A DNA stretch of 64,000 bases from Psychrobacter arenosus (GCF_904848165.1 NZ_LR884459.1:124001-188000); one strand, 5' to 3'. Positions 41,848 through 51,432 are shown, counted from the first letter of the stretch. The notes: generated by a model not told the origin, from the letters alone. Numbers and translations: made by a program.

Positions 41848-44800
41848 ATGCCTGATTCTGCTCCGGAAACCTTACCAAATATGCCAAACGATACCGCCGC
41901 TGAGGCCCCTGCAATCGATCCTATAATTGATGCAACCATTAATTCATCAAGCTCTAATTCTACTGATAAAAACACGACTGCTACTCAAGATATGGGTTTA
42001 GCAGCAGAGGGGTCGTCAGTGGTAGCGTCTATAACTGAAGATGATAATACGGATAATTCAATAGCCAATCTTACCAATGCTATCACTATGCCCAATTACC
42101 AACAGTTGGCTGACTTGCCCGTATTGGCGAAAGACAGACATTTTCTGACTCGCCTAGAGCGTGAGATGCAGCGTGACCTAAAGCGTGAGGCAAACCGCAA
42201 ACCGACTCCTAAGAAAGACGGCCAAGGTAAAGAGCAAGGCAAAGACCAGAATAAACAAAAGACGCTCGCTGACAAACAAGCCCAATACGACAAGGCAAAA
42301 CAACGCTCTCAGCAAGCGGTACAAGAGCGTATTGATAGTATTCCAGAGAATTTGGCGGCGAAGCTCAACCATGACCTGCCGGTGAGTCAGCGTGCCGAAG
42401 ATTTGGTACAGGCTATCTTGGATCATCAGGTTATTATCGTAGCGGGTGAGACCGGGTCGGGTAAGACCACCCAGTTGCCTAAGCTGGCTATGCTGGCGGG
42501 TCGCGGTATTACCGGGCAGATTGGTCATACTCAGCCTAGACGACTGGCTGCGCGTAGTGTTGCCAACCGTATCGCCGAAGAGTTGGGTGAGCCATTAGGG
42601 GAGACGGTCAGCTTTAAGATTCGCTTTAATGAGCAAGGTACCGCAAAGTCTGTGGTCAAGCTGATGACGGATGGTATCTTACTAGCGGAATTGGGTCACG
42701 ATCGCTTCCTGACTAAATACGACACCATCATTATCGATGAAGCGCATGAGCGTAGTCTTAATATTGACTTTATCATGGGCTATCTGAAGAATTTACTGCC
42801 CAAGCGTCCTGACTTAAAAGTAATCATTACTTCGGCGACGCTCGATACTCAGCGTTTTAGCGAATACTTTTCGCATTATGATGCTCGGACCAAGCGGACT
42901 ATTAATGCGCCCGTGATCAATGTCGAAGGGCGCAGCTATCCGGTGGAAGTTCGCTATCGTCCGTTAACCGATGAGCCGGTGACCAGCTCAGATGATGACA
43001 GCTATGATGACTTCGAAGACAATCTACCACGTGCCGTTGTGGCCGCTGTCGAAGAGTGTTTTGAAGATGCCAATAGCAAAGGCCATCCTTCACAAGCCGA
43101 TATCCTTATCTTTGCCGCTACCGAAGCGGAGATTCGCGAGCTCCAAGAAGTACTAGTGAGACATGGTCCGCGTCATACTGAAGTACTGCCACTATTTGCC
43201 CGGCAAACCTATGCCGAACAGCAGCGTATCTTTTCGCCATCCGGTCGAGGTCGCCGTATTGTCATTGCGACCAACGTTGCCGAAACGGCATTGACCGTAC
43301 CGGGTATCCGCTACGTTATCGATTTAGGGTTTGCGCGTATCTCTCGCTACTCGTATCGCTCACGCGTGCAACGCTTACCTATTGAAGCCATCTCGCAAGC
43401 TGCGGCGAACCAGCGTAAAGGCCGTTGTGGTCGTGTGGCGCCCGGGGTTTGTATTCGCTTGTATTCTGAGGAAGACTTTACCAGCCGTCCTGAATTTACC
43501 GAGCCGGAAATTCTGCGTACCAACTTAGCGTCCGTTATCTTACAGATGGCGAGCTTGCGTCTAGGCAGTGTCGATGACTTTGACTTTATTGAGCCGCCAG
43601 ACAGCCGCTTGATTAAAGATGGTCGTAAATTGCTCGATGAATTGGGTGCCATCACTGCGAAGAATAGCGACAGTCAAAAACCGATTAGCAAACAGACTCT
43701 GAATGAGGTCAAGCTGACGCGCACGGGTCAAAAGATGGCGCGGATGCCAATCGACCCAAGGCTGGCACGCATGTTAGTTGCCGGTAGTGACTTTGACTGT
43801 CTGCGCGAAATGCTAATTATCGTAGCAGCTCTTGCAGTACAAGACCCACGGGAACGCCCTGCAGAAAAACGCGCTCAAGCCGATCAAAGACACGCGGTAT
43901 TCCGCCAAGAAGACTCAGATTTCTTATTCTACTTAAGCTTGTGGAAGAGTGTCTTTGAGACCGACAGCGAAGGTAATAAATTATCTAGCAGCCAGCGTAA
44001 GCAATTTGCCAAAAAGAACTATTTGAGCTTTCCGCGACTGCGAGAATGGCAAAAAACCTATCGCCAACTCGAGCAGATGGTCACGGAATTAAAACTGACG
44101 GACACGCCTGCTAAAACCAACGCTAAAAGCAATGCTAAAAACAACAACAGCTCAGCAGCTGAGTTGATACTCATCGATAGTGTGGATGAGGAACAACGCG
44201 CAGTCAGATATGCTAACTTGCATCGTGCGCTACTCACAGGGCTGCTATCTGTTATCGCCCATAAGACGGAAAACCGTGGTGAATATCTGGCCGCCCGTCA
44301 GCAAAAAGCTAAGATATTCCCAGCGAGCACGGTATTTAAGCAAGTACCGCCTTGGGTCATGGCTTTTGAAATCGTTGAGACCTCGCAAGTCTTTATGCGT
44401 ACTGTCGCGAAGATTGAGCCAGAATGGATTATCTCGGCGGCAGGCGATTTGGTTAAATACCATTACTTTGAGCCGCACTGGTCGAAGAAGTCGGGCCGCG
44501 TTAAGGCGTATGCACAGATTAGTGTGTTCGGTCTAATCGTCATTGCCAAGCAATTGACCAATTACGAACAAGTAAACCTCGAGGAAGCCCGCGAAATTTT
44601 CATTCGTGATGGTCTGGTCACCGGTAACTTCGGTCGCCAAGCGCCTTTCTTACAGCACAACATGGATAAGATTGCCCAGGTTGAGCGTATCGAAGACAAA
44701 TTACGCCGTCGTGATTTATTGGTCGATGAAGAAGCGCTGTATCAGTTTTATGACCATAAAATTCCTGAGCATATTGCTAGCCGTAAGGCCTTTGAAGACT

Positions 44801-46293
44801 GGCGCGCGGAAGTCGAAAGTAACGACAGTAAGTTTCTGTTCTTTACTGACGAAGACGTCTTAAGAGAGACTGCGCCGACTACTGGTGAGTTTCCAGAAGT
44901 CTGGCAGTTGGGGGATTTAAAATTACCTTTAAAATACGTCTTTGATCCAGCGAGTGAAGACGATGGTGTGACCATTCGCGTACCATTAGCCGCGCTGCCG
45001 CAGCTGGATGCCGTAGAGCTACTTTGGGGCGTACCGGGTTGGCGCTACGAGTTGGTGCTACAACTACTGCGCTCATTGTCAAAAGATATCCGTCGTCAGA
45101 TAGTGCCGATACCGGATACGGCAGACAGTCTATTTGATGAGTTAGAGCAGCAACAGCAAAATGGTCAGCAAGCGGGTCTGCTTAAGCAGTTGTGCCAAGC
45201 CTTGCAGCGCCGCGGTATTGTAGGATTGACGCCAAAAGACTTTAATCCATCGAGTATCGATCGCTATTTGCAACCGCAAATCTGTGTGGTCGATGATAAA
45301 AATAGGCTGATTGAAAAAGGTCGTGACTTAGAGACCTTGCAGATTCGCCATGCTAGCGAGACCAGCCAAGCCTTGATGAGCGAAGCCGATATGCACGGCA
45401 TGCATACGAGCTTCCCTGAGCACTTTAGATTTAGCAAAAACCGTCATAGTGCGGGCGTGGTGATGAAGCAGTTTGCTGCCTTAGTCGCTGATGAGGCCGG
45501 TGAAGCGGTCTCTATTCATCAATTTACCGATGTGAATGCTGCCTTAAAAGCGCATCGAAAAGGGGTGCTGACGCTCATCAAGTTGCAATTGGGTGCCAAG
45601 CAAAAGCAGCTGACCAATCAAGTGGATAATGCCTTTAAGTTAGCCTTTGCACCACTCGGCAATATGGACAAGTTAAAAACTATCCTCGTTGATGCGACCT
45701 TAGATGCCGCGCTTGAGACTCATGCCACGCGCTTTGACCATCAAGATATCTTGCCGGATAATGCCGATAAGCTAACCGAAATATTGGCGGATAAATTGCC
45801 GATGAGTGAGGCCGATTATGCGCAGACCGCCAAGTCGGTATTGGATAACTTCTTATTGGAAGGGCAGACCATTATTAAGTTGCTGAAAAACGTCTATACC
45901 CGTTGGCAACGTATCCGTCAGCGCTTATTGATGTTAGACCGTGAAATATTTGGAGAATCTATTGACGATATTGAAGATCAGTTAGAAGACCTACACTTGT
46001 CTGATTTCGTCTATCGCATGGACTTTGAGCATTGGCAGCAGTATCCCCGCTATTTAGAGGCGCTAGAGATTCGTATTGATCGCCTGGAGCACAATCTAGA
46101 TAACGACTTGGATGCAGTCTACGAATTGGATGTGCATATGGAGCGCCTTGCTGGCCGTGCCGCTGACGAAAAAATCAGTGAGTATCGTTGGTTGGTCGAA
46201 GAGTATCGCATTCAACTGTTTGCGCAACCGATGAAGACCCGCGGTGCGGTCTCGCCAAAACGCTTAAATAAAGTATGGGAAAAATTAACCTAG
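41848..46293 (+). CDS. hrpA: ATP-dependent RNA helicase HrpA
   Basis: A 1481-residue DEAH-box helicase (E. coli HrpA 1300). Walker A is GETGSGKTTQLPKL (about residue 200), the DEAH box is DEAHERSLN, motif III is SATLD, and motifs V/VI are ATNVAETALTVPG and QRKGRCGRVAPG. The DUF3418 C-terminal part typical of HrpA is present. About 110 extra residues precede the helicase core: a T/N/S/D-rich stretch, then a very basic segment (KREANRKPTPKKDGQGK). HrpA takes part in rescue of stalled or collided ribosomes in E. coli. Confidence 0.96.
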   Translation: MPDSAPETLPNMPNDTAAEAPAIDPIIDATINSSSSNSTDKNTTATQDMGLAAEGSSVVASITEDDNTDNSIANLTNAITMPNYQQLADLPVLAKDRHFLTRLEREMQRDLKREANRKPTPKKDGQGKEQGKDQNKQKTLADKQAQYDKAKQRSQQAVQERIDSIPENLAAKLNHDLPVSQRAEDLVQAILDHQVIIVAGETGSGKTTQLPKLAMLAGRGITGQIGHTQPRRLAARSVANRIAEELGEPLGETVSFKIRFNEQGTAKSVVKLMTDGILLAELGHDRFLTKYDTIIIDEAHERSLNIDFIMGYLKNLLPKRPDLKVIITSATLDTQRFSEYFSHYDARTKRTINAPVINVEGRSYPVEVRYRPLTDEPVTSSDDDSYDDFEDNLPRAVVAAVEECFEDANSKGHPSQADILIFAATEAEIRELQEVLVRHGPRHTEVLPLFARQTYAEQQRIFSPSGRGRRIVIATNVAETALTVPGIRYVIDLGFARISRYSYRSRVQRLPIEAISQAAANQRKGRCGRVAPGVCIRLYSEEDFTSRPEFTEPEILRTNLASVILQMASLRLGSVDDFDFIEPPDSRLIKDGRKLLDELGAITAKNSDSQKPISKQTLNEVKLTRTGQKMARMPIDPRLARMLVAGSDFDCLREMLIIVAALAVQDPRERPAEKRAQADQRHAVFRQEDSDFLFYLSLWKSVFETDSEGNKLSSSQRKQFAKKNYLSFPRLREWQKTYRQLEQMVTELKLTDTPAKTNAKSNAKNNNSSAAELILIDSVDEEQRAVRYANLHRALLTGLLSVIAHKTENRGEYLAARQQKAKIFPASTVFKQVPPWVMAFEIVETSQVFMRTVAKIEPEWIISAAGDLVKYHYFEPHWSKKSGRVKAYAQISVFGLIVIAKQLTNYEQVNLEEAREIFIRDGLVTGNFGRQAPFLQHNMDKIAQVERIEDKLRRRDLLVDEEALYQFYDHKIPEHIASRKAFEDWRAEVESNDSKFLFFTDEDVLRETAPTTGEFPEVWQLGDLKLPLKYVFDPASEDDGVTIRVPLAALPQLDAVELLWGVPGWRYELVLQLLRSLSKDIRRQIVPIPDTADSLFDELEQQQQNGQQAGLLKQLCQALQRRGIVGLTPKDFNPSSIDRYLQPQICVVDDKNRLIEKGRDLETLQIRHASETSQALMSEADMHGMHTSFPEHFRFSKNRHSAGVVMKQFAALVADEAGEAVSIHQFTDVNAALKAHRKGVLTLIKLQLGAKQKQLTNQVDNAFKLAFAPLGNMDKLKTILVDATLDAALETHATRFDHQDILPDNADKLTEILADKLPMSEADYAQTAKSVLDNFLLEGQTIIKLLKNVYTRWQRIRQRLLMLDREIFGESIDDIEDQLEDLHLSDFVYRMDFEHWQQYPRYLEALEIRIDRLEHNLDNDLDAVYELDVHMERLAGRAADEKISEYRWLVEEYRIQLFAQPMKTRGAVSPKRLNKVWEKLT

Positions 46294-46341
46294 ACTTGAT
46301 GGCTATTTATTAGCCGTTAACTATTAACAGATGAACGGACG

Positions 46342-46377
46342 AATATCGTGCAATTAAAATTGTGCGATATTTTTTTT
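46342..46377 (+). terminator. Terminator after hrpA
   Basis: AATATCG-GCAATT/AATTG-GCGATATT stem followed by eight T. Confidence 0.9.
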
Positions 46378-46570
46378 GCCGTTCGTTTTTATAAATCTAC
46401 CTTCTATCATCAAACTGTCATATTTACCCTTTACCCTGACCGCTAATTATAACGGCTGCGGCTCAGCATCACTGCTAGCACGGTCAGCCTGCTTGACATG
46501 GACTTTGAACAGTGTTGATTGCCTAGCTAGCGATAGGTGACCCAGTAGCTCCTAAATAGGGTCTAAACAC

Positions 46571-48946
46571 ATGAGACAGATCAGCCCCACGAGTATTGTC
46601 AAGCGCTTTGGCAGTATTACCACCCGTATGCTAGTAATCTTAGCATTGGCCTTTATGTTGATTACGTTGATGGTGAATTGGGTCATTGAGACCTATGCCA
46701 AGCCGCGTGTCGTTGCTATGACCTCAGCGTCTATCGAGGGCATTGGTAATGAAGTTATCAACAGTATTATGGCGAATATTAGTCGCGTAGATGGTATAGC
46801 GAAAGCCACCAGTGCTATCAGCGGTGGCCTGCCAAAAGACCAAGCTATTTATCAAGACACCTTAGGGAGCTTGATGCAGCAAACGGACAAGAATATCGTG
46901 GGCGGCGGGGTGTGGTTTGATCCGAATATGTATCAATCTGGTCAAGAGCGGCAGTCGTTTGTCTGGGCACGAGATAACTCAGGGGTGATGCAGCGTACGG
47001 AGCGCTATAACGCCAAAGAGACCGTGTTTAACCCGTATTATCGTGACTCGTGGTATATCCCTGCGCTCTATGCGCGCCATGACCATTGTGTTTGGAGCCG
47101 TGCCTATATTGATCCTGCCACCAAGTCTCCTATGATGACTTGTGCAAAAGCGCTGTATAACAGTCGCAATCAGGCGTTTGATGGGGTCATCTCTTTTAAC
47201 CTTATCCTAGATAATCTCGATGCGGCTATGCAGGTTTGGCGGAAGAAAGTAGGGGGTTATGTCTTTTTAATAGACTTGGACAACCGTTTTTTAACTTTCC
47301 CTGATAAGTCTTTAATCACTTATGAGTCGCGTGCCAATCCACAAGGCGAGATGCTAAATGTTGAGGCGTTCGCCAAAGCACAGCCTGGTTTTGCCCCTAT
47401 CGCTGACCGTTTAACCGCCATCAATGATGAGTTGTTGGATAAAGCCATTGCGACCGATGAGAGTCGCTATAACTTCGCGGCCAATAGCATTGTCAGTACC
47501 ACCAATGCAGGTCAAATTAGCGCAAAAGAATCTAAATTGCTTTCAGCACTATTGCTGCTCAATGGCGAGCAATCGATGAATTTTGTTGAAAGTCATTTGG
47601 TCGATACTGTGGCTGTCCCTAATGACCTAATCTTGCAGGAACCGTCCACCGCCTTTATCTTCCGTATGCCCTTCACTTATTGGAAGATGGTCATTGTTAA
47701 GCCAGACAGCGCGCTGACCACTGTGGCAAATGGCTTGTCTAGCCAGCTACTGCGCTACATGCTCCTCGGCTTTATTCCTATCCTCTTTATGACCGCCTGG
47801 GCGTTCCGTAACTACTTTACGCGGCCGCTGCGCCATATGGCAGAAGCTGTAGCGGATATGGGGGCTTTGATTGAGCGCAAACAATATCAACAATTAGGCG
47901 CGCATAAACTACCGAAATCCAATGTGAGTGAAATTCAAATTATTAGTGAGCAGACCAACCAGCTGATAGACCGGGTGGTGGAAAACGAAGGAGCGCTTGC
48001 CGAGATTAATGTGTTGCTAGAGAAAAAAGTTGTGGAGAGAACGCAAGCCTTGCAACAGGCTATGGATGAACTCAAAGCCTCACAAGTGCAATTGGTCCGC
48101 TCTGAAAAAATGGCGACTTTAGGGCAAATGGTGGCAGGCGTGGCGCATGAGGTTAACACGCCGTTAGGTTATGTCCGCAGTAATATGGAATTGGTTGGAG
48201 AGAATTTATCGCGCTTTGATGAGCTGACTCAGCATATCGAGCACCTATTAACCGTGCTAAAAGATGCCGACGCTAGCCAGGAAGAGCGCGATGTCGCTAT
48301 TAGCGCTACCTTGCAATGCTGTACGGAAATCAAAGAAGACGAGGTCAGCGAAGATTTAGCAGGCTTAGTCCATGATGGTTTATTTGGGGTCGATCAAATC
48401 GCTGAACTGGTGCTTAGCTTGCGTGATTTTTCCCGTATCGATGAGTCGAAGATTAAAGACATTGATATTAATGATTGTATCAATAGCTCGCTGGTCATGG
48501 CACGTAATAATCTAAAGACTTTGGATGTGGTTACAGAATTAGGTGACTTACCGCCGGTGCAATGCAACCCCTCGCAGATTAACCAAGTACTGCTTAACCT
48601 GTTTAACAATGCTGCCCAGGCTATCCCTAGCGATAGAAAAGGTCAGCTCACGATCGTCTCAGCACTCGCAGATGAGGATACTGTGACCATCAGGGTGACC
48701 GACAATGGTAAAGGTATGGCTGAGGAAGTGTTGGCACGTATGTTTGAACCGTTTTTCACGACCAAAAAGGCAGGCGAGGGTACAGGTCTAGGATTAGCAA
48801 TTTCTACAGAAATTATGGAACAACATGGGGGCAAACTAGAAGCCCAGTCTAGCGTTGGTGAAGGCACAAGGTTTGTGATGACCCTACCGGTTGCTCAGGC
48901 ATCTTCTCAGGCACGGCAAGCCCCTAAGGCGCTATTTGAGGCTTAG
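46571..48946 (+). CDS. Membrane sensor histidine kinase with Cache-like periplasmic domain
   Basis: A 791-residue kinase. A first membrane helix is at about residues 18-40. A large periplasmic region at about 41-390 has a dCache look (GGGVWFDPNMYQ, NPYYRDSWYIPA, MTCAKALYN, GVISFNLILDNLDAAM). A second helix is at about 395-415, then a HAMP-like segment and a coiled coil (AEINVLLEKKVVERTQALQQ). The HisKA H-box GVAHEVNTPLG has His526. HATPase motifs are NQVLLNLFNNAAQAI, DNGKGM and GTGLGLAI. The large Cache domain suggests binding of a small molecule. The partner regulator is 93 bp downstream. Confidence 0.93.
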   Translation: MRQISPTSIVKRFGSITTRMLVILALAFMLITLMVNWVIETYAKPRVVAMTSASIEGIGNEVINSIMANISRVDGIAKATSAISGGLPKDQAIYQDTLGSLMQQTDKNIVGGGVWFDPNMYQSGQERQSFVWARDNSGVMQRTERYNAKETVFNPYYRDSWYIPALYARHDHCVWSRAYIDPATKSPMMTCAKALYNSRNQAFDGVISFNLILDNLDAAMQVWRKKVGGYVFLIDLDNRFLTFPDKSLITYESRANPQGEMLNVEAFAKAQPGFAPIADRLTAINDELLDKAIATDESRYNFAANSIVSTTNAGQISAKESKLLSALLLLNGEQSMNFVESHLVDTVAVPNDLILQEPSTAFIFRMPFTYWKMVIVKPDSALTTVANGLSSQLLRYMLLGFIPILFMTAWAFRNYFTRPLRHMAEAVADMGALIERKQYQQLGAHKLPKSNVSEIQIISEQTNQLIDRVVENEGALAEINVLLEKKVVERTQALQQAMDELKASQVQLVRSEKMATLGQMVAGVAHEVNTPLGYVRSNMELVGENLSRFDELTQHIEHLLTVLKDADASQEERDVAISATLQCCTEIKEDEVSEDLAGLVHDGLFGVDQIAELVLSLRDFSRIDESKIKDIDINDCINSSLVMARNNLKTLDVVTELGDLPPVQCNPSQINQVLLNLFNNAAQAIPSDRKGQLTIVSALADEDTVTIRVTDNGKGMAEEVLARMFEPFFTTKKAGEGTGLGLAISTEIMEQHGGKLEAQSSVGEGTRFVMTLPVAQASSQARQAPKALFEA

Positions 48947-49039
48947 CGATAACCAGCTGCGTTATCAATGCTATCTCTAAATTAGCTTTGGTTAACGTGG
49001 CCCTCTCTTTACCCTACTTAAATCAAAAAAGGTCTACTC

Positions 49040-49957
49040 ATGTCAAAACCTAAAATTGTTTTTATTGATGATGAAGAACGTATCTTACGCAGCTTAAAAA
49101 TGCACTTTCGTCAGAGCCATGATGTCTTTATCACGACGGACCCTGCTGTATTAATTGACTATGTCCAAAACAATGACGTACTGGTGGTCATTAGTGATCA
49201 GCGCATGCCTGATAAGCAGGGGACTGAAGTGTTGCGCGAGGTCAGAGAGGTCTCGCCCAATACGATTCGTATTCTGCTAACTGGCTATGCCGATTTGAAT
49301 GCCGTGGTGGACTCGGTGAACGAAGGCGAGATTTATCGCTATATCACTAAGCCTTGGCAAAATGATGAGCTTAAAAAAGTGGTCAATAAAGCCACGGAAA
49401 TCGCGCTACAAACCAAAGACATCGATTATGAAATAGACGCAGCGGTCAGTATGAGCCGCAATCGACATATTTTGATATTAGACGATGATAAAGAGGTCTT
49501 TAAGCAAATGAAGGAGCACTTCGCCCCGGGCTATAAGGTAAGTTGGGCGAGTAATTTAGAGCAAGCGGCTGAGCTGCTACAGCGTGAAAAATTTGGCGTT
49601 GCTATTGCCGATGTGAGCTTAGGGGGTGAGGATATCGCTCCGGTCGTGTATGCCCTAAAAAACATCCAACCTGATTTGATGATGCTGATGCTGACCGAAT
49701 TTAAAGACGCGCATTTGATTATTGATTTGATTAATAAGGGACAGATTTATCGCTGTCTGCCACGCCCGACCAACCTCGCTATTATGAGCATTAGCCTAGA
49801 GCGTGCTTATCGGGAGCATGAGAAGATGGTACAGCAGCCGATATTGGCGGCCAGACATCATGTCGAGGAGGCGCCGGAGGTTGCAGGTTTAGACTTCTCG
49901 AGCAAACTCAAAAGCTTCTTTGCTAAGTTAAGATTTGGCCGGTGGAGTAGGGCTTAG
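49040..49957 (+). CDS. Response regulator with two receiver domains and no output domain
   Basis: A 305-residue protein. REC1 (residues 4-125) has the full set: D10/D11, phospho-acceptor D53 (VVISDQRMPD), T81 (LLTGYAD) and K104 (YITKPW), and resembles the receivers of RpfG-like regulators. REC2 (about 143-260) has D148-D150, acceptor D191 (VAIADVSLGG) and LMLTE, but the invariant Lys-Pro is Arg-Pro (R242). A basic tail ends the protein (KLKSFFAKLRFGRWSRA). No DNA-binding, HD-GYP or GGDEF domain is present. It probably acts by protein contact, and its partner is the preceding kinase. Confidence 0.88.
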   Translation: MSKPKIVFIDDEERILRSLKMHFRQSHDVFITTDPAVLIDYVQNNDVLVVISDQRMPDKQGTEVLREVREVSPNTIRILLTGYADLNAVVDSVNEGEIYRYITKPWQNDELKKVVNKATEIALQTKDIDYEIDAAVSMSRNRHILILDDDKEVFKQMKEHFAPGYKVSWASNLEQAAELLQREKFGVAIADVSLGGEDIAPVVYALKNIQPDLMMLMLTEFKDAHLIIDLINKGQIYRCLPRPTNLAIMSISLERAYREHEKMVQQPILAARHHVEEAPEVAGLDFSSKLKSFFAKLRFGRWSRA

Positions 49958-50045
49958 GGTGGTTTTAATTGTTGGGGTGAACTTTTTTTAGATTTGGTAA
50001 TTGATGTAGCGTGGGTGCTAACATACGGACTTCAGAGGTTTTTAT

Positions 50046-50213
50046 TAATAATCAAGATAACCCACTCCTGACCTCCCCCTAAAATCAGGGGGAGGGACAT
50101 TCTTTTTTAAATCTGTATTGTGTTTTCATGGGGCTAGGCGGTGGGGTAGGTCTATATGATGAAAGTCCACAGACTAAAAAAGTGTTATGTAGGCTGGTGC
50201 TTTAGCCCAGCAA
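50046..50213. repeat. Long direct repeat, copy 1 (left of brnA)
   Basis: About 168 bp, beginning AATAATCAAGATAACCC, containing a CTCCCCCTAAAATCAGGGGGAG hairpin core and ending in GTAGGCTGGTGCTTTAGCCCAGCAA. It is copied at 50721-50887 in the same orientation. It fills most of the gap between the response regulator and brnA. Confidence 0.75.
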
Positions 50214-50302
50214 TGGCGGAGGGTGACTTCATTTTTGCTGTAGGTGTTATCCACGTTACGGACTGGGAGATACATAAGGATGGCGCTATGAGGTTTATAA
50301 AC

Positions 50303-50599
50303 CTAATGATCTAAAAGATACTCTTCTAAAGCATCATTTATCATATCTTGGTAGTTGCCACCTGTCTCTTTGGCTTTATCTTGAAATCTAGCAATAATAC
50401 TAGGATTTACAAGGCTTTCATTGGTAGTAGGGTTATTGGACAATATGCTGCCACGAATGGCGCCCGACCATTCTGTCGATTCAGGTATATCAGAAAAATC
50501 AATATCCTTGTCTGGAAGCGTAGCCAGTCTTTGTAAATTTGCTTCTTGCTCAGCGGTCAAAGACGGAAGTTCATTAGCTTTGTATCTAACCATGTTCAT
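50303..50599 (-). CDS. brnA: BrnA-type antitoxin
   Basis: I chose the ATG at 50599 (MNMVRYK), which has a perfect AAAGGAG 6 bases upstream, rather than the longer frame from 50626. The 98-residue product has the BrnA pattern: an LPDKDIDFSDIPE segment near residue 30, then a C-terminal ribbon-helix-helix-like DNA-binding part (NPSIIARFQDKAKETGGNYQDMINDALEEYL). BrnA neutralises the RNase BrnT and represses the operon. Only the last codons of brnT remain upstream, so this antitoxin is now without its toxin. It may regulate other targets or be on its way out. Confidence 0.8.
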   Translation of the reverse strand: MNMVRYKANELPSLTAEQEANLQRLATLPDKDIDFSDIPESTEWSGAIRGSILSNNPTTNESLVNPSIIARFQDKAKETGGNYQDMINDALEEYLLDH

Positions 50600-50678
50600 A
50601 ATATCTCCTTTCAGCTTTCGTGGCACGTCGTGCTGATATGATTCGGATGATTTCTATCTTTTCCGTGATGCTATCCAT
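50586..50678 (-). pseudogene. brnT: Remnant of BrnT toxin (C-terminal end only)
   Basis: The frame upstream of and overlapping brnA reads EIIRIISARRATKAERRYY before its stop at 50586-50588, the typical C-terminal signature of DUF497/BrnT toxins (RIISAR.A...ER..Y). It overlaps the brnA start by 14 bp, the normal brnTA arrangement. Upstream of codon EKIEII the sequence turns into dispersed-repeat DNA (GATGCTATCCATGCTACGGAC, related to 50950-51000), so the catalytic N-terminal two thirds are gone. The 93 bp given start at an in-frame ATG for convenience. Confidence 0.72.
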
Positions 50679-50720
50679 GCTACGGACTCTGCACAATTTA
50701 AAATTAACGGAAGTTCTATC

Positions 50721-50887
50721 AATAATCAAGATAACCCCCTCCTGGCCTCCCCCTAAAACCAGGAGGAGGGAAATTATTTTTTAAAACTGGATTGTATTTT
50801 CGTTGGTTTAGATAATAGTGTAAGTCTATAGGGTGCAAAGCCAAAGACTTAAAAAGTATTGTGTAGGCTGGTGCTTTAGCCCAGCAA
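50721..50887. repeat. Long direct repeat, copy 2 (right of brnA)
   Basis: The partner of 50046-50213 with the same block order: AATAATCAAGATAACC, CCTCCCCCTAAAACCAGGAGGAGGG, GTCTATA and GTAGGCTGGTGCTTTAGCCCAGCA at the end. The two copies bracket brnA and the brnT remnant. Confidence 0.75.
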
Positions 50888-51043
50888 AGAAACAGAGAAA
50901 GCGCTGAAATTTAACTATTTTTCAAATATTCAAATCGGTGTTTCGGTGATGCTTTGCATTTTGCCGTGGGTGTTACCCACGCTACACACTCTACATAATT
51001 TAAAATGTCGATTTTAAACTCTCGTAAAATTTGTGAAAAATAC

Positions 51044-51151
51044 GTAGGGTGGCGTTAGTTCTAAAAACTCTCGTAGAGAAGTTTTTTAAACGTAACCCAC
51101 CGTTGCTGTTATTCAAAATTGGTGGGTTACGCTTCGCTAACCTCACCCTAC
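51044..51151. repeat. 108-bp imperfect palindromic repeat
   Basis: The left end GTAGGGTGGCGTTAG and right end CTAACCTCACCCTAC are complementary at 13 of 15 positions. GTAACCCACC and GGTGGGTTAC inside form a second, inner stem. It belongs to the same family as 3887-3945. A short inverted copy of the GCTGGGCTAAAGC motif lies beyond it at 51535-51557. Confidence 0.7.
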
Positions 51152-51261
51152 CAACAACCCTTCCTTTGTTATCCAACTCCTTATAATTATTAATAACGAC
51201 CATAACCAGACTTTGTTAACATAGTCTATTGATTAACCATACTATTTTATAAGGTTATGTT

Positions 51262-51432
51262 ATGAACCGTTTAATGATGCTAATAGGGAGTGTCGTCTTT
51301 GGCTATGCCGGTAACTTTATCGCCAGCTTATTTGGTGCAAGTGATTGGTCATCAGCAAGCTTAATCATGGGGTTAATTGGCGGCACTGTAGGTATATTCG
51401 TCGGTTGGTATGCTGCAGAGAATTGGATGTGA
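51262..51432 (+). CDS. Small membrane protein, 56 residues
   Basis: A frame starting MNRLMMLIGSVVFGYAGNF and ending GWYAAENWM, with AAGG before the ATG. It has two hydrophobic, glycine-rich segments (about 3-22 and 31-50) separated by a short GASDWSSAS turn. It resembles small two-helix proteins of the GlsB/YeaQ-like or Gly-zipper kind, without a firm family match. It stands alone between repeat DNA and the nadR-like gene. Confidence 0.65.
   Translation: MNRLMMLIGSVVFGYAGNFIASLFGASDWSSASLIMGLIGGTVGIFVGWYAAENWM

Noticed and set aside
51000-51203. Minus-strand 67-codon frame
   Set aside because: It is made of the palindromic repeat at 51044-51151 and flanking repeat DNA; no ribosome site and no protein-like pattern.
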